NCBI GenBank assembly: GCA_965223725.1
Contig: CBDCXE010000005.1
Span: 1-64,000, forward strand
Origin: CBDCXE01 sp965223725 [NCBI: Nitrospinota bacterium]
GTDB taxonomy: Bacteria > Nitrospinota_A > UBA7883
Direction: 5' to 3'
Length of the DNA: 64,000 nt
Part shown: positions 1-9,129 of the stretch, in pieces
Numbering within the stretch: the first letter of the stretch is position 1
How the letters are laid out: each line of letters opens with the position of its first letter
Position numbers and translations under genes: made by a program
The notes under the pieces: generated by a model
What the model was told of the DNA's origin: nothing
The model's database searches: none
Seen by the model: the letters and a program-made list of their open reading frames with translations, nothing else

Positions 1-119
1 ATCTCCAGCAATATGGCGCATGTGGCGATGCGTATATCGTGTTTGGCCGGCTTGTCGCCCGGTTTGGCTTTATCCTTCGCCGGGCCAAAAATCTTTTTTA
101 TCGCATTTAAATTTATCAT
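1..119 (-). CDS. TerB-like protein, N-terminal part (runs off the window start)
   Basis: Reading the minus strand from the ATG at 119 gives an open frame to the window edge. It begins MINLNAIKKIFGPAK, is followed by a Lys/Pro-rich linker, and then by HDIRIATCAILLE. The last stretch resembles the first helix of TerB-type (tellurite resistance/DUF533-like) domains, which often start with 'hxxxATCALLLExAxxDG'. The ATG overlaps the TAA stop of the upstream cytochrome gene (TAATG), so the two are probably translationally coupled. Only about 39 residues are visible. The frame and coupling are clear; the family is inference from a short match. Confidence 0.55.
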   Translation of the reverse strand, partial: MINLNAIKKIFGPAKDKAKPGDKPAKHDIRIATCAILLE

Positions 120-1291
120 TACGCTCCGGTCTCCCAACTCTTCTCATACAGCAGAAACGGCGACTTCTCCGAATCGTCCAGCGCCTGTTTCAGCTGTTCG
201 ATATCGACGCCGCCGGGCGGGTTCTTGATCAACACTTTATAGAAACGGTTGTAAAACTCGTCCGGCAACACCGTGATTGTTAATTTAAATATACCTTTGC
301 TCTGTTCCGGTATTTTGTATGTATAGCTCCTGCTTTGGCCGGGCGGAATGCGCGAGTCGAACCGCTCGCCAGATAGATTCGTCTCCACATACCAGCCGAT
401 CCACTCATCTTCATAATCCTTTGCACCGGAAGCGGACTCGTGGCTCGCCTTTATAACAACCTGCGGCGTGACATAAGTCGGAAAAAAATGCCCGACGCCA
501 GAGTTTGTGACGGTCAGGGTCACCGTGTCATCAACCAGCTCCGCTTCGATGGTCACGCCGTTTTTCACCATCTCCGGGTCGTGGATACCGCGCCACAGAT
601 GCCGCCGGTCCGGCATGTGACAGCCGGTGCATTGCACACCCTCCTTGGCATACTTACTGGCCTTCCACTGCTCATAAGTGTCCTCCAGCAGCTTGCCCGC
701 CACACGGTTCTGGTTCGGCTCGAACTGGTGGCATGGCCTGCAAAACTCTGCAGAACCAAAATTGTCTACCTGAACGAACCCACCATGGGGCGCATACATG
801 GCGTCCTCCGGGTTGCGGGCCTTTGGGCCGATACGTTTATGGTTTCGGACATGGCAACCCGCGCAGGTCAGGCCGGCGCTGGCCAGCTTCCCGTCGCGAT
901 GTTCATTTTTTATAAAAGCGCCAGCGTCGTTTCTTCTGTACATCCTCTGCTCGCCCAGCGGCGCGTGGCAGTTCAGGCACGATTCCATGCCGGCCTCGTT
1001 CATCCACGGCTTGCCGAACTGACCGACAACGCCAGGCCCCATGGCCAGAGCGTGGCGGCTGAACATCCAGTCCTTATACTGATCCTCATGGCACTCGCCG
1101 CACGCCTCCGGATGGAGCGAGCTCTCCTCCTCCGAAAAGCTTTTCGGCGGGTCGCCCTGCAGCGGGATCGGCATGCTCCAGTGCGCCTCGAAATCGAACG
1201 ACGACTGCTTTTCACTCTGCGCTTCCGGCGTTGCGAACCATAACGCGCCCGCTGTCAGCGCCACCATACAGGTCAAAAATAGTCGATACAT
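119..1291 (-). CDS. Pentaheme c-type cytochrome, periplasmic
   Basis: Five CXXCH heme-binding motifs are visible: CGECH, CLNCH, CAGCH, CRPCH and CTGCH, at about residues 64, 105, 143, 184 and 221 counted from the ATG at 1291. They form a cytochrome c554/multiheme-type N-terminal half. The remaining 150 or so residues lack hemes and look beta-rich (TVTLTVTNSGVGHFFPTY). The ATG at 1291 is preferred because it gives a signal peptide (MYRLFLTCMVALTAGALWF) ending near an AxA-like site. The frame stays open upstream to 1354, but that would run into the palindrome at 1341-1373. The likely role is periplasmic electron transfer; redox partners cannot be read from the sequence. It is coupled to the downstream TerB-like gene. 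Confidence 0.85.
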   Translation of the reverse strand: MYRLFLTCMVALTAGALWFATPEAQSEKQSSFDFEAHWSMPIPLQGDPPKSFSEEESSLHPEACGECHEDQYKDWMFSRHALAMGPGVVGQFGKPWMNEAGMESCLNCHAPLGEQRMYRRNDAGAFIKNEHRDGKLASAGLTCAGCHVRNHKRIGPKARNPEDAMYAPHGGFVQVDNFGSAEFCRPCHQFEPNQNRVAGKLLEDTYEQWKASKYAKEGVQCTGCHMPDRRHLWRGIHDPEMVKNGVTIEAELVDDTVTLTVTNSGVGHFFPTYVTPQVVIKASHESASGAKDYEDEWIGWYVETNLSGERFDSRIPPGQSRSYTYKIPEQSKGIFKLTITVLPDEFYNRFYKVLIKNPPGGVDIEQLKQALDDSEKSPFLLYEKSWETGA

Positions 1292-1340
1292 GCCAGTTAT
1301 TATCGCAAAATAAACAATGTAATGCCATTTCATGTGTAGA

Positions 1341-1373
1341 ATGGTTGTAACCACATTAAATGGCTACAACCAT
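1341..1373. promoter_or_regulatory. 33-bp inverted repeat in a divergent promoter region
   Basis: Arms ATGGTTGTAACCA and TGGCTACAACCAT are inverted copies with one mismatch, separated by 7 nt. The site lies between the start of the cytochrome gene (minus) and the SRPBCC gene (plus), as expected for an operator serving both. Its core GTTGTA-N15-TACAAC recurs with identical spacing at 22470-22496. The regulator is not known. Confidence 0.6.
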
Positions 1374-1392
1374 ATTTATAGTGAGGCTTTAG

Positions 1393-2058
1393 ATGACGGA
1401 TTTTTTTTCCAAACTGAAAGCGTCCGAAGCGGAAAGCGCCGAGCCGATGCCGGGGGACAAGGCGTTGTCCGATTATGTCTGCCAGAAACGATATAACCTG
1501 TCGGTCCATCTGCCGGTCTCCACCGATCGCGCCTGGCGCTGGATATCGCAGATAGGCCGCGGCGCCGGTTACTACACCTATGACGAGCTGTTCAACGCCG
1601 CCCGCCCGTCGGCCAATTATATCCTGGACCTGCCAGAGCCGCTGACCGATGACGAGAATAAAATGATGGGCCGGTTGATAGCCGTGGAGCCGGAGGTTGG
1701 GCTGGCGTGGGCGACCCTGTCCAGGCCTACACTGTTGCACAGGCTCGGCTGGGTGATCGCTTATAAACTTTGCCCCCACGAATGCGGCGCCAGCCTGCTG
1801 GCCCGTTTGACCGTCGGGACGGAAGGGGTGTTGCAACAGCTTATGCTCAAATGCGCCGGGGTTATCGGCTATATCCTGCTGCGCCGCCAGCTGGCAAACA
1901 TGGCCAGGATTGTGGCCTCCTACCCGGTCAGGAAACAGAAAGCCGAAACCAACAGAGAAATCGCCCCACTGGGTCATCAGCGCGATTTCGCCATGCTGGC
2001 CACCCTGCCGGAGCCGATCCCGTCGGTCCCGGTGGCGGAACCGGCGCAACCAGAATGA
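1393..2058 (+). CDS. SRPBCC-like protein
   Basis: A soluble protein of 221 aa. Residues around 50-65 (WISQIGRGAGYYTYDEL) match the 'W.W..Q.G.grgGfYsYd' signature common in SRPBCC/polyketide-cyclase-like proteins, which fold as a helix-grip with a hydrophobic pocket. The C-terminal 50 residues are Pro/Glu-rich and look disordered. A GAGG ribosome-binding site lies about 8 nt before the ATG. The ligand or reaction cannot be assigned. It is followed 12 nt later by malic enzyme on the same strand, so the two may be cotranscribed. Confidence 0.6.
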   Translation: MTDFFSKLKASEAESAEPMPGDKALSDYVCQKRYNLSVHLPVSTDRAWRWISQIGRGAGYYTYDELFNAARPSANYILDLPEPLTDDENKMMGRLIAVEPEVGLAWATLSRPTLLHRLGWVIAYKLCPHECGASLLARLTVGTEGVLQQLMLKCAGVIGYILLRRQLANMARIVASYPVRKQKAETNREIAPLGHQRDFAMLATLPEPIPSVPVAEPAQPE

Positions 2059-2070
2059 TGGAGAGCAGCC

Positions 2071-3783
2071 ATGCGGCGCCACAAAATCAAGCTCGATAAA
2101 ACCGGCGAACGCTATATGGAGGTGAGCCAGCAAGGCTCTGACATCCTGCACAACCCGATATTGACCAAAGGGACCGCCTTCACCCGGGAAGAGCGGGAGG
2201 AGCTGGGGCTCAACGGCCTGATCCCGCCCCATGTTTCCACCATGGAGGAGCAGCTGGGCCGGGTGTACGAAAACTATAAGAGCAAAACGAACAATATCGA
2301 GCGCTATATCTATCTGCGCTCGCTGCAGGACAGGAACGAAACGTTGTTCTATGCATTGCTGAACCGCCACGTGGAAGAGATGACCCCGATCGTCTATACC
2401 CCCACCGTGGGCGAGGCGGTCCAGAAAGGGAGCCATATCTATCGCCACTCCCGCGGATTGTATGTATCGCCGGAGAATGTGGAGTCGATGGACACGATGG
2501 TGGAAAATCTTCCGTCGGATAATTTCGAGGTGATCGTCGTGACCGACAACCAGGGCATCCTCGGCATCGGCGACCAGGGCATCGGCGGGATGGGCATTCC
2601 CATTGGCAAGCTCTCGTTATACACGCTCGGCGCCGGCATCAACCCGGCCAACTGCCTGCCCATCTGCCCGGACGTGGGCACCGATAATGAAGCGCTGCTG
2701 GATGACCCGCTCTATCTGGGCCATAAGCACCGGCGTTATACTGGCGAAAAATACACCCGGTTCATAGAAACGTTCATCGGTAAAATTGTAAAACTGTGCC
2801 CAGACGCCTTGTTGCAGTGGGAAGATTTTTCCAAACAGAACGCCTTCACCAACCTCGACCTGTTCCGCGACAAAATGTTGTCGTTCAACGACGATATACA
2901 GGGCACAGGGGCCGTGGTGCTGGCCGGCGTGCTGGGCGCGTTGAAAATCCAGAATGAGCCGCTGACCGAGCAGAAATTTCTGATCTACGGCGCCGGCGCC
3001 GGCGGCATCGGTGTGGCGCGCCAGATCAAAAGCGCCCTGGTCGGCGATGGTTTGTCCGACGGCGAGGCGGAGGCGCTGATATACACGGTGGACAGCAAGG
3101 GCCTGATCACCAAGGGCCGCCAGGGGCTGGAGGGTTATAAGCAAGGGTTCGCCCGGGACGGGCAATCGACCCAAGGCTGGAAAATGAACAACCGCGACCG
3201 GATAACATTGGAGGAGGTGATCACCAACGCCGGTATCACGGTCCTGCTGGGCACATCCGGCCAGCCGGGCGCATTTACAGAGCCGGTGGTCAAAGCGATG
3301 CTGAACAACGCGCCGCAGCCGCTGATTTTCCCCCTCAGCAACCCGACATCGAAAGCGGAGGCCACACCGGAGGATATCTATCGCTGGAGCTGCGGCCGCG
3401 CCATTGTGGCCACCGGCAGCCCGTTCGAGGATGTAACCTATAAAGGTCAAAAATATCGGATCGGCCAGGGCAACAATGTTTTCATCTTCCCCGGCGTAGG
3501 GCTGGGGGCGCTGGCCGCGAAAGCAAGGGTCGTCACCGACCGGATGTTCACCGCCGCCGCGATCCGGCTGGCCGACATGATGCCGACGGACGCCCGGCAG
3601 TCGCATTGTGTATATCCACAAATCGGCGCGCTGGGCAAGGTGAGCGAGCAGGTGGCGCTGTCGGTCTATCAAACGGCGATCAAGGAAGGTGTGGCGCGGG
3701 TCTCCGACGATCTGGACCCGATTAATGAGATCAGGAGCCGCATATGGAAGCCGGTATATATGCCATACAGAAAAGCGCAATGA
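2071..3783 (+). CDS. maeA: NAD-dependent malic enzyme (oxaloacetate-decarboxylating)
   Basis: The 570-aa length is typical of the large, SfcA/eukaryote-like malic enzymes that convert malate to pyruvate and CO2 with NAD+. Visible hallmarks are YTPTVGEAVQ near residue 110, the substrate loop TDNQGILGIGDQGIGGMGIP, the metal-binding FNDDIQGTGAV near 275, and the Rossmann motif IYGAGAGGIGVA near 306. GGAG at 2060 sits 5-6 nt before the ATG at 2071. A second in-frame ATG at 2116 is closer to the usual family N-terminus but lacks a good ribosome-binding site. The gene ends 1 nt before trpC. Confidence 0.95.
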   Translation: MRRHKIKLDKTGERYMEVSQQGSDILHNPILTKGTAFTREEREELGLNGLIPPHVSTMEEQLGRVYENYKSKTNNIERYIYLRSLQDRNETLFYALLNRHVEEMTPIVYTPTVGEAVQKGSHIYRHSRGLYVSPENVESMDTMVENLPSDNFEVIVVTDNQGILGIGDQGIGGMGIPIGKLSLYTLGAGINPANCLPICPDVGTDNEALLDDPLYLGHKHRRYTGEKYTRFIETFIGKIVKLCPDALLQWEDFSKQNAFTNLDLFRDKMLSFNDDIQGTGAVVLAGVLGALKIQNEPLTEQKFLIYGAGAGGIGVARQIKSALVGDGLSDGEAEALIYTVDSKGLITKGRQGLEGYKQGFARDGQSTQGWKMNNRDRITLEEVITNAGITVLLGTSGQPGAFTEPVVKAMLNNAPQPLIFPLSNPTSKAEATPEDIYRWSCGRAIVATGSPFEDVTYKGQKYRIGQGNNVFIFPGVGLGALAAKARVVTDRMFTAAAIRLADMMPTDARQSHCVYPQIGALGKVSEQVALSVYQTAIKEGVARVSDDLDPINEIRSRIWKPVYMPYRKAQ

Positions 3784-3784
3784 G

Positions 3785-4582
3785 ATGACAATTAACCCGG
3801 TGCTGGTCGATATCATCGACCATAAACGACAGGAAGTCGATAAGCTGAAAAAGGTTTACCCTTACGAGGCGCTGGTGGAGGCCGCAAACGAAAGGAGCGA
3901 CGCCAGATCGTTATATTCGGCGTTAAAGTCGGATGCGCCGAAGGTAAAAGTCATAGCAGAAATAAAACGCACGTCCCCCACCGCCAGCTTCAAGCCGGTC
4001 AATTTCGACCCTGCAAAAATAGCTAAATCGTATGAGGCCGCCGGCGCTGTGGCGATCTCTGTGTTGACCGACGCGCGGTTTTTTTCCGGCGCTCCATCAT
4101 ATGTGCCGATGGTTCGGGACTCGGTAAGCATCCCGGTATTGCGAAAGGAATTCATCATCGACCCATGGCAACTGGCGGAATCGGCCGCGCTGGGCGCGGA
4201 CGCTGTGTTGTTGATGGCGGTAAATTTCCAGGACACATCCGCCCTGGAGGCAATGTACAACGAAGCTGTAGACTTTGGGCTGGAGCCGTTGGTGGAGATA
4301 CACTCTAAAGAAGAGTGGGAAATGGTGAAACCGCTGGCGCCGAAGATCGTGGGGATCAACAACCGCGATTTTCTGTCTGCCGATCTGGCGGTCGATATAA
4401 GTACTTCGGCCAAACTAGCCCCACTGTTGCCAGAAGAGACCGCCATTATCAGCGAGAGCGGTATATCGTCGAAAGAACAGATCGATATTTTGAGCAAAAC
4501 CGGTGTGGACGGTTTTTTGATCGGCTCATCACTGATGTGTGAAGGAGAGCCGGGCGCGCAACTTGTAAAGCTGATTGGCTGA
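3785..4582 (+). CDS. trpC: Indole-3-glycerol-phosphate synthase
   Basis: This 265-aa (beta/alpha)8-barrel enzyme of tryptophan synthesis converts CdRP to indole-3-glycerol phosphate. Visible motifs are VIAEIKRTSP (catalytic Lys strand), VLTDARFFSGAPSY, PVLRKEFIIDPWQ, VGINNRDF, IISESGISS and GVDGFLIGSSLM, in the expected order. The frame is open upstream from 3689, inside malic enzyme, but the ATG at 3785 matches the family start and sits 1 nt after the malic-enzyme stop. No other trp genes are in the window, so the pathway is dispersed here. Confidence 0.95.
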   Translation: MTINPVLVDIIDHKRQEVDKLKKVYPYEALVEAANERSDARSLYSALKSDAPKVKVIAEIKRTSPTASFKPVNFDPAKIAKSYEAAGAVAISVLTDARFFSGAPSYVPMVRDSVSIPVLRKEFIIDPWQLAESAALGADAVLLMAVNFQDTSALEAMYNEAVDFGLEPLVEIHSKEEWEMVKPLAPKIVGINNRDFLSADLAVDISTSAKLAPLLPEETAIISESGISSKEQIDILSKTGVDGFLIGSSLMCEGEPGAQLVKLIG

Positions 4583-4670
4583 TATTCGCATATATCAACT
4601 CTCAGGTGGTTATTGTAAGCGGCAATGGCGGCTGTTAAAATTTCCATGTGATTAATTATTCAGTGACGGT

Positions 4671-5777
4671 GTGAAAGTGGTTGTCGTTCGAACAATTTTT
4701 ATAATGGCGATACTTTTTGTTTTTCTGGCTCCTTCTGCGCGCGCCGACTCCTACGGCCTGGTGGCGGATGGCTGGGAGGAGCATATCCGCAGGGCAGTAT
4801 TCAAAATTGCGGATACAAGGTTTGATGAAGGTTTAGAACTTCTGGAAGAGTATATAGAGGCAAACCCGAAAAGCGCCAGCGGCTATTTCTTCTATGCGGC
4901 GGCGCTCCAGGAAAAGATACAGAAGATGAATGACTTTTCCTTGATGCCGAAGTTTCGCAAGTACGCCAACCGGAGCCAGATGCTGGCCAAATATGAAATT
5001 CGCCAAGGCCGAAATGTGAGTGTATCCCGCCTGTTTTTAGCGGCGACTGATGGGTATGTCGGCATGCTGGCGGCGCGCCAACGCAACCTGTTGACCGCAT
5101 TTAAAAACGGTATAGAGGCCCGGCGGGGGCTGGAGAAGGTAATAAAGGAGCGTCCGGAAATTCCAGACACATATTTCGGGCTGGGTATGATCTACTATTT
5201 TTCCAGTAAAAAAGGCGCCGAAGAGGGAGGCATGGTCGCATGGATAATCCGCAAGTTTATAACCGGTGGCCGGGACATGCATGCGGAAGGGATCGAGATG
5301 CTGAACAAATCGATCGATGAAAACGCCTTGTCGGCGGACTATGCGCGGTCGGCGCTGATGTGGATATACCTTTACGACCATCAGTATGCCAAGGCGAAAA
5401 AGCTGGCCCGCGAGGTTGCCAATAAATTCCAGCATGACTCGCTGTCACGATGGGTGCAGGGGCGTGTGGCGCTGGTGGAGGGGCGTTGTGATGATGCGAG
5501 GGAGATGTTCAATAAGGTACATACATTAAACATTGAAGGGTTGAAGCTGCCTGAGTCCGATTTTCCTGAATTGCCAGTGGCGCTGAAAAAAGCCGATGTT
5601 TGCGCCGAAATGGAAAAAGGAAATTATATCCACGCATACAAGTTGAATCGAGAGATCCTGAAATGGTTAAAATCGAAACCGAAAATCACGCTGGAATATC
5701 AGGATGAGAAAAACTTGCTGAAAGAATGGCTGGAGGAGAGCCAGCAGCTGGATGAACGTCTGGAATTCAGTAAGTAA
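4671..5777 (+). CDS. Exported TPR-type helical-repeat protein
   Basis: A 368-aa protein starting at GTG with a Sec signal peptide (MKVVVVRTIFIMAILFVFLAPSARA). The mature part is alpha-helical with tetratricopeptide-like pairs, for example FDEGLELLEEYIEANPKSAS, PDTYFGLGMIYYF and YAKAKKLAREVANKFQHD. TPR arrays usually serve as protein-binding scaffolds; the partner is unknown. An ATG at 4704 is an alternative start but would delete the basic n-region. It is convergent with the DUF523 gene downstream, with 13 nt between stops. Confidence 0.7.
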   Translation: MKVVVVRTIFIMAILFVFLAPSARADSYGLVADGWEEHIRRAVFKIADTRFDEGLELLEEYIEANPKSASGYFFYAAALQEKIQKMNDFSLMPKFRKYANRSQMLAKYEIRQGRNVSVSRLFLAATDGYVGMLAARQRNLLTAFKNGIEARRGLEKVIKERPEIPDTYFGLGMIYYFSSKKGAEEGGMVAWIIRKFITGGRDMHAEGIEMLNKSIDENALSADYARSALMWIYLYDHQYAKAKKLAREVANKFQHDSLSRWVQGRVALVEGRCDDAREMFNKVHTLNIEGLKLPESDFPELPVALKKADVCAEMEKGNYIHAYKLNREILKWLKSKPKITLEYQDEKNLLKEWLEESQQLDERLEFSK

Positions 5778-5790
5778 CGACCGAGCATGA

Positions 5791-6303
5791 TCAACCGTCG
5801 ATCGATTTGCTATGGCAGTATGCCACGACCTTCTCGGCGAAACACTCTATCGCCCGGCGGTTTATCAACGATGTCTCCTCCGCCATGGGCATATTGGGAT
5901 ATCGATTCATCATCTCTTTTGCGAAAACTCCGGTCGCATTGTAAATGATCGAACCTGCATTGTGAAAAGCGACGCCATCGACCCCACAACTGGGTGAGCC
6001 GCTTTTCAGGATGAACCCGCACAGGTCGGGCTGCATTCCATCGGCCAGCTTTTGCAATTTTACAGTTACATCCTTTTGAATGGCGCCTTGATAGATGGCG
6101 CGGGGCGCGGCGCTGGCTCCGGTCAGCTCAATCCTCGCCCTGGGGACACCAAGCCCGATCTCCACTTCCGGGCATATCGATACCAGCTGGAATCGGGCGC
6201 CCAAGGTTTCGATGATCATCGCATCCTTTTTATCGGTCCCGTCATAGCGGGTCTTTTCGCCAAGCAAGCAAGAGCTGATTGCTATTTTAATTGGCTTGTC
6301 CAT
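5791..6303 (-). CDS. DUF523 family protein
   Basis: 170 aa from the ATG at 6303. It shows the DUF523 signature: IAISSCLLGEKTRYDG at the N-terminus, SICPEVEIGLGVPRARIEL, then CGFILKSGSPSCGVDGVAF with paired cysteines. DUF523 proteins are small cytosolic proteins of unknown function with conserved cysteines, sometimes fused to a DUF1722 domain, which is absent here. The frame extends upstream to 6384, but the family normally starts next to IAISSCLLG. It is divergent from alaS. Confidence 0.85.
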   Translation of the reverse strand: MDKPIKIAISSCLLGEKTRYDGTDKKDAMIIETLGARFQLVSICPEVEIGLGVPRARIELTGASAAPRAIYQGAIQKDVTVKLQKLADGMQPDLCGFILKSGSPSCGVDGVAFHNAGSIIYNATGVFAKEMMNRYPNMPMAEETSLINRRAIECFAEKVVAYCHSKSIDG

Positions 6304-6439
6304 AGGCAAAATGGTATCATGAACAGTCTGAATGCATAGTCTGGCATACCCGATGGTCATGCATTCGGACAACATCAAATACATGTAAAATAACAGGATT
6401 ATATTGGTGGAACAGTTGACAAGTAAAACAGGAAATGTG

Positions 6440-9091
6440 ATGACAGGCGCGCAGATCAGGCGGCAATTTATAGACTATTTTATATCTAAAGGGCATAAAG
6501 AAGTGGCCAGCTCGCCATTGGTGCCATCAGCCGATGACGCGACACTCCTCTTTACCAACGCAGGCATGGTACAGTTCAAGGACCTGTTCCTGGGGCGGGA
6601 GAAGCGCAACTATACACGGGCCACAACATCACAAAAATGCCTAAGGGTTTCCGGCAAACATAACGACCTGGAAGCGGTGGGAAGGACAGCGCGGCATCAA
6701 ACCTTTTTCGAGATGCTGGGCAACTTTTCGTTTGGTGACTATTTCAAGGAGCTGGCCATCGAGTATGGATGGGAGTTTCTGACACAAACTGTCGGCCTGC
6801 CAGAGGAAAAGCTGTACGTTTCGGTATACACTGACGACGATGAAGCGGCGCTGATCTGGGAGCGAAATATGGGCGTGCCGCCAGAAAAGATTGTACGCTT
6901 TGGCGAGAAAGATAATTTCTGGTCCATGGGCGACACCGGCCCCTGCGGGCCATGTTCCGAGATCCATTACGACCGGGGCGAGGAACACAGGTGCGACAAC
7001 CCGGAATGCGGCATCGACTGTGAGTGCGACCGCTATCTGGAGTTGTGGAACCTGGTGTTCATGCAGTTCAACCGGGATCAGTCCGGCGCCATGGAGCCGT
7101 TGGCCAACGCCAGCATCGATACAGGGTTAGGGCTGGAGCGGCTGGCCTCTGTGGTGCAAGGAAAGCAGAACAACTTCGATACCGACCTGATCCATCCTGT
7201 GATTGCGCATATGGGGCGGATGACCGATGTTGTATATGGCGCTAACCCGCAGACGGACGTTTCGTTCCGCGTGATAGGCGACCATAGCCGCGCCACGGCG
7301 TTTCTGATCGCCGACGGTATCCACCCCTCCAACGAGGGGAGGGGGTATGTGCTCCGGCGGATATTGCGCAGGGCTTTGCGTCATGGCTGGATGCTGGGTG
7401 TGAAAAAGCCGTTCGCGCACCGCCTGACAGAGACCGTGATAGAGATTATGAAAGACGCCTATCCGGAGCTGGTTAGCCATGCGAACATAATCCGCGAATC
7501 GGTCCATGCCGAAGAAAAAAGTTTTCTGACCACGTTGGAGCATGGGATGCCGATACTGAGCGATATGATCGAAACGGCGAAGTCTGATGACAATACAACC
7601 ATTCCTGGCGCCAGCGCGTTTAAACTGTATGACACCTACGGGTTTCCTCTTGACCTCGCCGCGGAGATAGCGCAAGACGCCAACGTAGCCATCGATATGA
7701 ACCAGTTCAACGAGCTGATGGAGGGGCAAAAAGAGAAGGGCAGACAATCGTGGAAAGGCGCCGATCTGGCCGGTGATAACGGCTCTGATATTGACTATGG
7801 AAAGACAGAATTCAAAGGTTACGAAGCGGAAGAAGTTGATGAAACCGCCATCCGTATGATTGTTAAAGGGGGCGGCGAGGTCGCCACAGCAAGCGCGGGC
7901 GACGTGGTGGAGCTTGCGCTGGAGAGCTCACCCTTCTATGCGGAATCAGGCGGGCAGGTCAGCGATGTTGGCGAAATATGGAGCGATAGCTTCCGGGCGG
8001 AAGTCACCTCGGTGGAGAAGCGAAATGGCGAACAGTGGGTCCATCACGCCAGCGTCGTAAGTGGCGAAGTTAACAAAGGCGACAAGGCAAGCGCCCGGAT
8101 CGATATCAAGCGCCGCGACCATATTCGCAGGAACCATAGCGCCACCCACCTGTTGCATTCAGCGCTCCGTACCGTGCTGGGTGATCATATCAAACAGGCT
8201 GGCTCCCAGGTGGCCCCCGAGCGATTGCGGTTTGATTACAACCATTACAAAGCGCCGGAGGAGGCGGAAGTCGCCACCATAGAGCGTATGGTCAACGAAA
8301 AAATAATGGAAAACATTGCGGTGAGCACCAAGGTGATGAACACAGAGCAGGCGATAGAAGCAGGCGCCATGGCGCTGTTTGGCGAGAAGTATGGCGATAA
8401 TGTGCGTGTGGTGAACATGGGCGATTTTTCCACGGAGCTGTGCGGCGGCACCCATACCCGCGCCACTGGCGATATCGGGTTTTTCAAAATAGCGTCGGAG
8501 TCTGGCATCGCCGCCGGGGTGAGAAGGATCGAAGCGGTGACCGGGTCGGGCGCGCTGGAGTATACAGTGGCGCAGGATAACCAGTTGGCCCTGGTGGCGG
8601 ATGCGCTTAAATCGACCAAAACCGAGCTGCCGGAGAAAGTGAAGAAACAGGTGGATCGGGTGAAGGAGCTGGAGAAGGAAAACCGAAAGCTCAGAGAGAA
8701 GCTGATATCCGGGCAGGCCGCTTCATCCGGTGACATGCTATCCATCGAAGAAAAAATAGACGATATAACAATGACCGTCCAGGAACTGGAAGGGGTAGAC
8801 GCCGAGTCGATACGCGCGTTTATTGATAATCAGAAGAACCGGATCGGCGCCAATGGTGTGGTGGTTGCCGGCGCGAAGGATGACGGAAAAGTTCTGCTGG
8901 CGGTGGGTGTGACCAAAGACCTGACAGGCAAGGTCCATGCAGGCAAGGTGATAAAACAGGTCGCTTCCATTGCCGGTGGCGGCGGCGGCGGCAGACCAGA
9001 CTTCGCCCAGGCCGGGGGCAAGAAGCCGGAGAAACTTAAGGAAGCGCTGGAAGCGGCGCCTGGCATAGTGAAGAAACTGCTTGAAGGTTAA
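6440..9091 (+). CDS. alaS: Alanyl-tRNA synthetase
   Basis: About 883 aa, with the full domain order. The catalytic core begins QIRRQFIDYFISKGHKEVASS and continues with LLFTNAGMVQFKDLF. Next come a Cys-rich segment with DRYLELWNLVF, the editing domain with HSATHLLHSALR (HXXXH) near residue 566 and CGGTHTRATGDIG (CXXXH) near 667, and a Gly-rich DHHA1 tail (SIAGGGGGGRPDFAQAGG). The ATG at 6440 is chosen because AGGAA lies 6-7 nt upstream and the protein begins as the family does. TTG/GTG codons at 6404/6407 would extend it by 12 residues. Confidence 0.97.
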   Translation: MTGAQIRRQFIDYFISKGHKEVASSPLVPSADDATLLFTNAGMVQFKDLFLGREKRNYTRATTSQKCLRVSGKHNDLEAVGRTARHQTFFEMLGNFSFGDYFKELAIEYGWEFLTQTVGLPEEKLYVSVYTDDDEAALIWERNMGVPPEKIVRFGEKDNFWSMGDTGPCGPCSEIHYDRGEEHRCDNPECGIDCECDRYLELWNLVFMQFNRDQSGAMEPLANASIDTGLGLERLASVVQGKQNNFDTDLIHPVIAHMGRMTDVVYGANPQTDVSFRVIGDHSRATAFLIADGIHPSNEGRGYVLRRILRRALRHGWMLGVKKPFAHRLTETVIEIMKDAYPELVSHANIIRESVHAEEKSFLTTLEHGMPILSDMIETAKSDDNTTIPGASAFKLYDTYGFPLDLAAEIAQDANVAIDMNQFNELMEGQKEKGRQSWKGADLAGDNGSDIDYGKTEFKGYEAEEVDETAIRMIVKGGGEVATASAGDVVELALESSPFYAESGGQVSDVGEIWSDSFRAEVTSVEKRNGEQWVHHASVVSGEVNKGDKASARIDIKRRDHIRRNHSATHLLHSALRTVLGDHIKQAGSQVAPERLRFDYNHYKAPEEAEVATIERMVNEKIMENIAVSTKVMNTEQAIEAGAMALFGEKYGDNVRVVNMGDFSTELCGGTHTRATGDIGFFKIASESGIAAGVRRIEAVTGSGALEYTVAQDNQLALVADALKSTKTELPEKVKKQVDRVKELEKENRKLREKLISGQAASSGDMLSIEEKIDDITMTVQELEGVDAESIRAFIDNQKNRIGANGVVVAGAKDDGKVLLAVGVTKDLTGKVHAGKVIKQVASIAGGGGGGRPDFAQAGGKKPEKLKEALEAAPGIVKKLLEG

Positions 9092-9129
9092 AGCGCCGAA
9101 AGCAATTCTATAATCAGTCTCTTTCGCGT

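Noticed and set aside
440-1243. Long plus-strand ORF of 267 codons opposite the cytochrome
   Set aside because: It is antisense to a gene with five heme motifs and a signal peptide; its product has no recognisable motif and is Arg/Leu-rich as expected of a shadow frame.
2617-3816. 399-codon minus-strand ORF
   Set aside because: Antisense to malic enzyme, which has all family motifs; the antisense product is low in recognisable structure.
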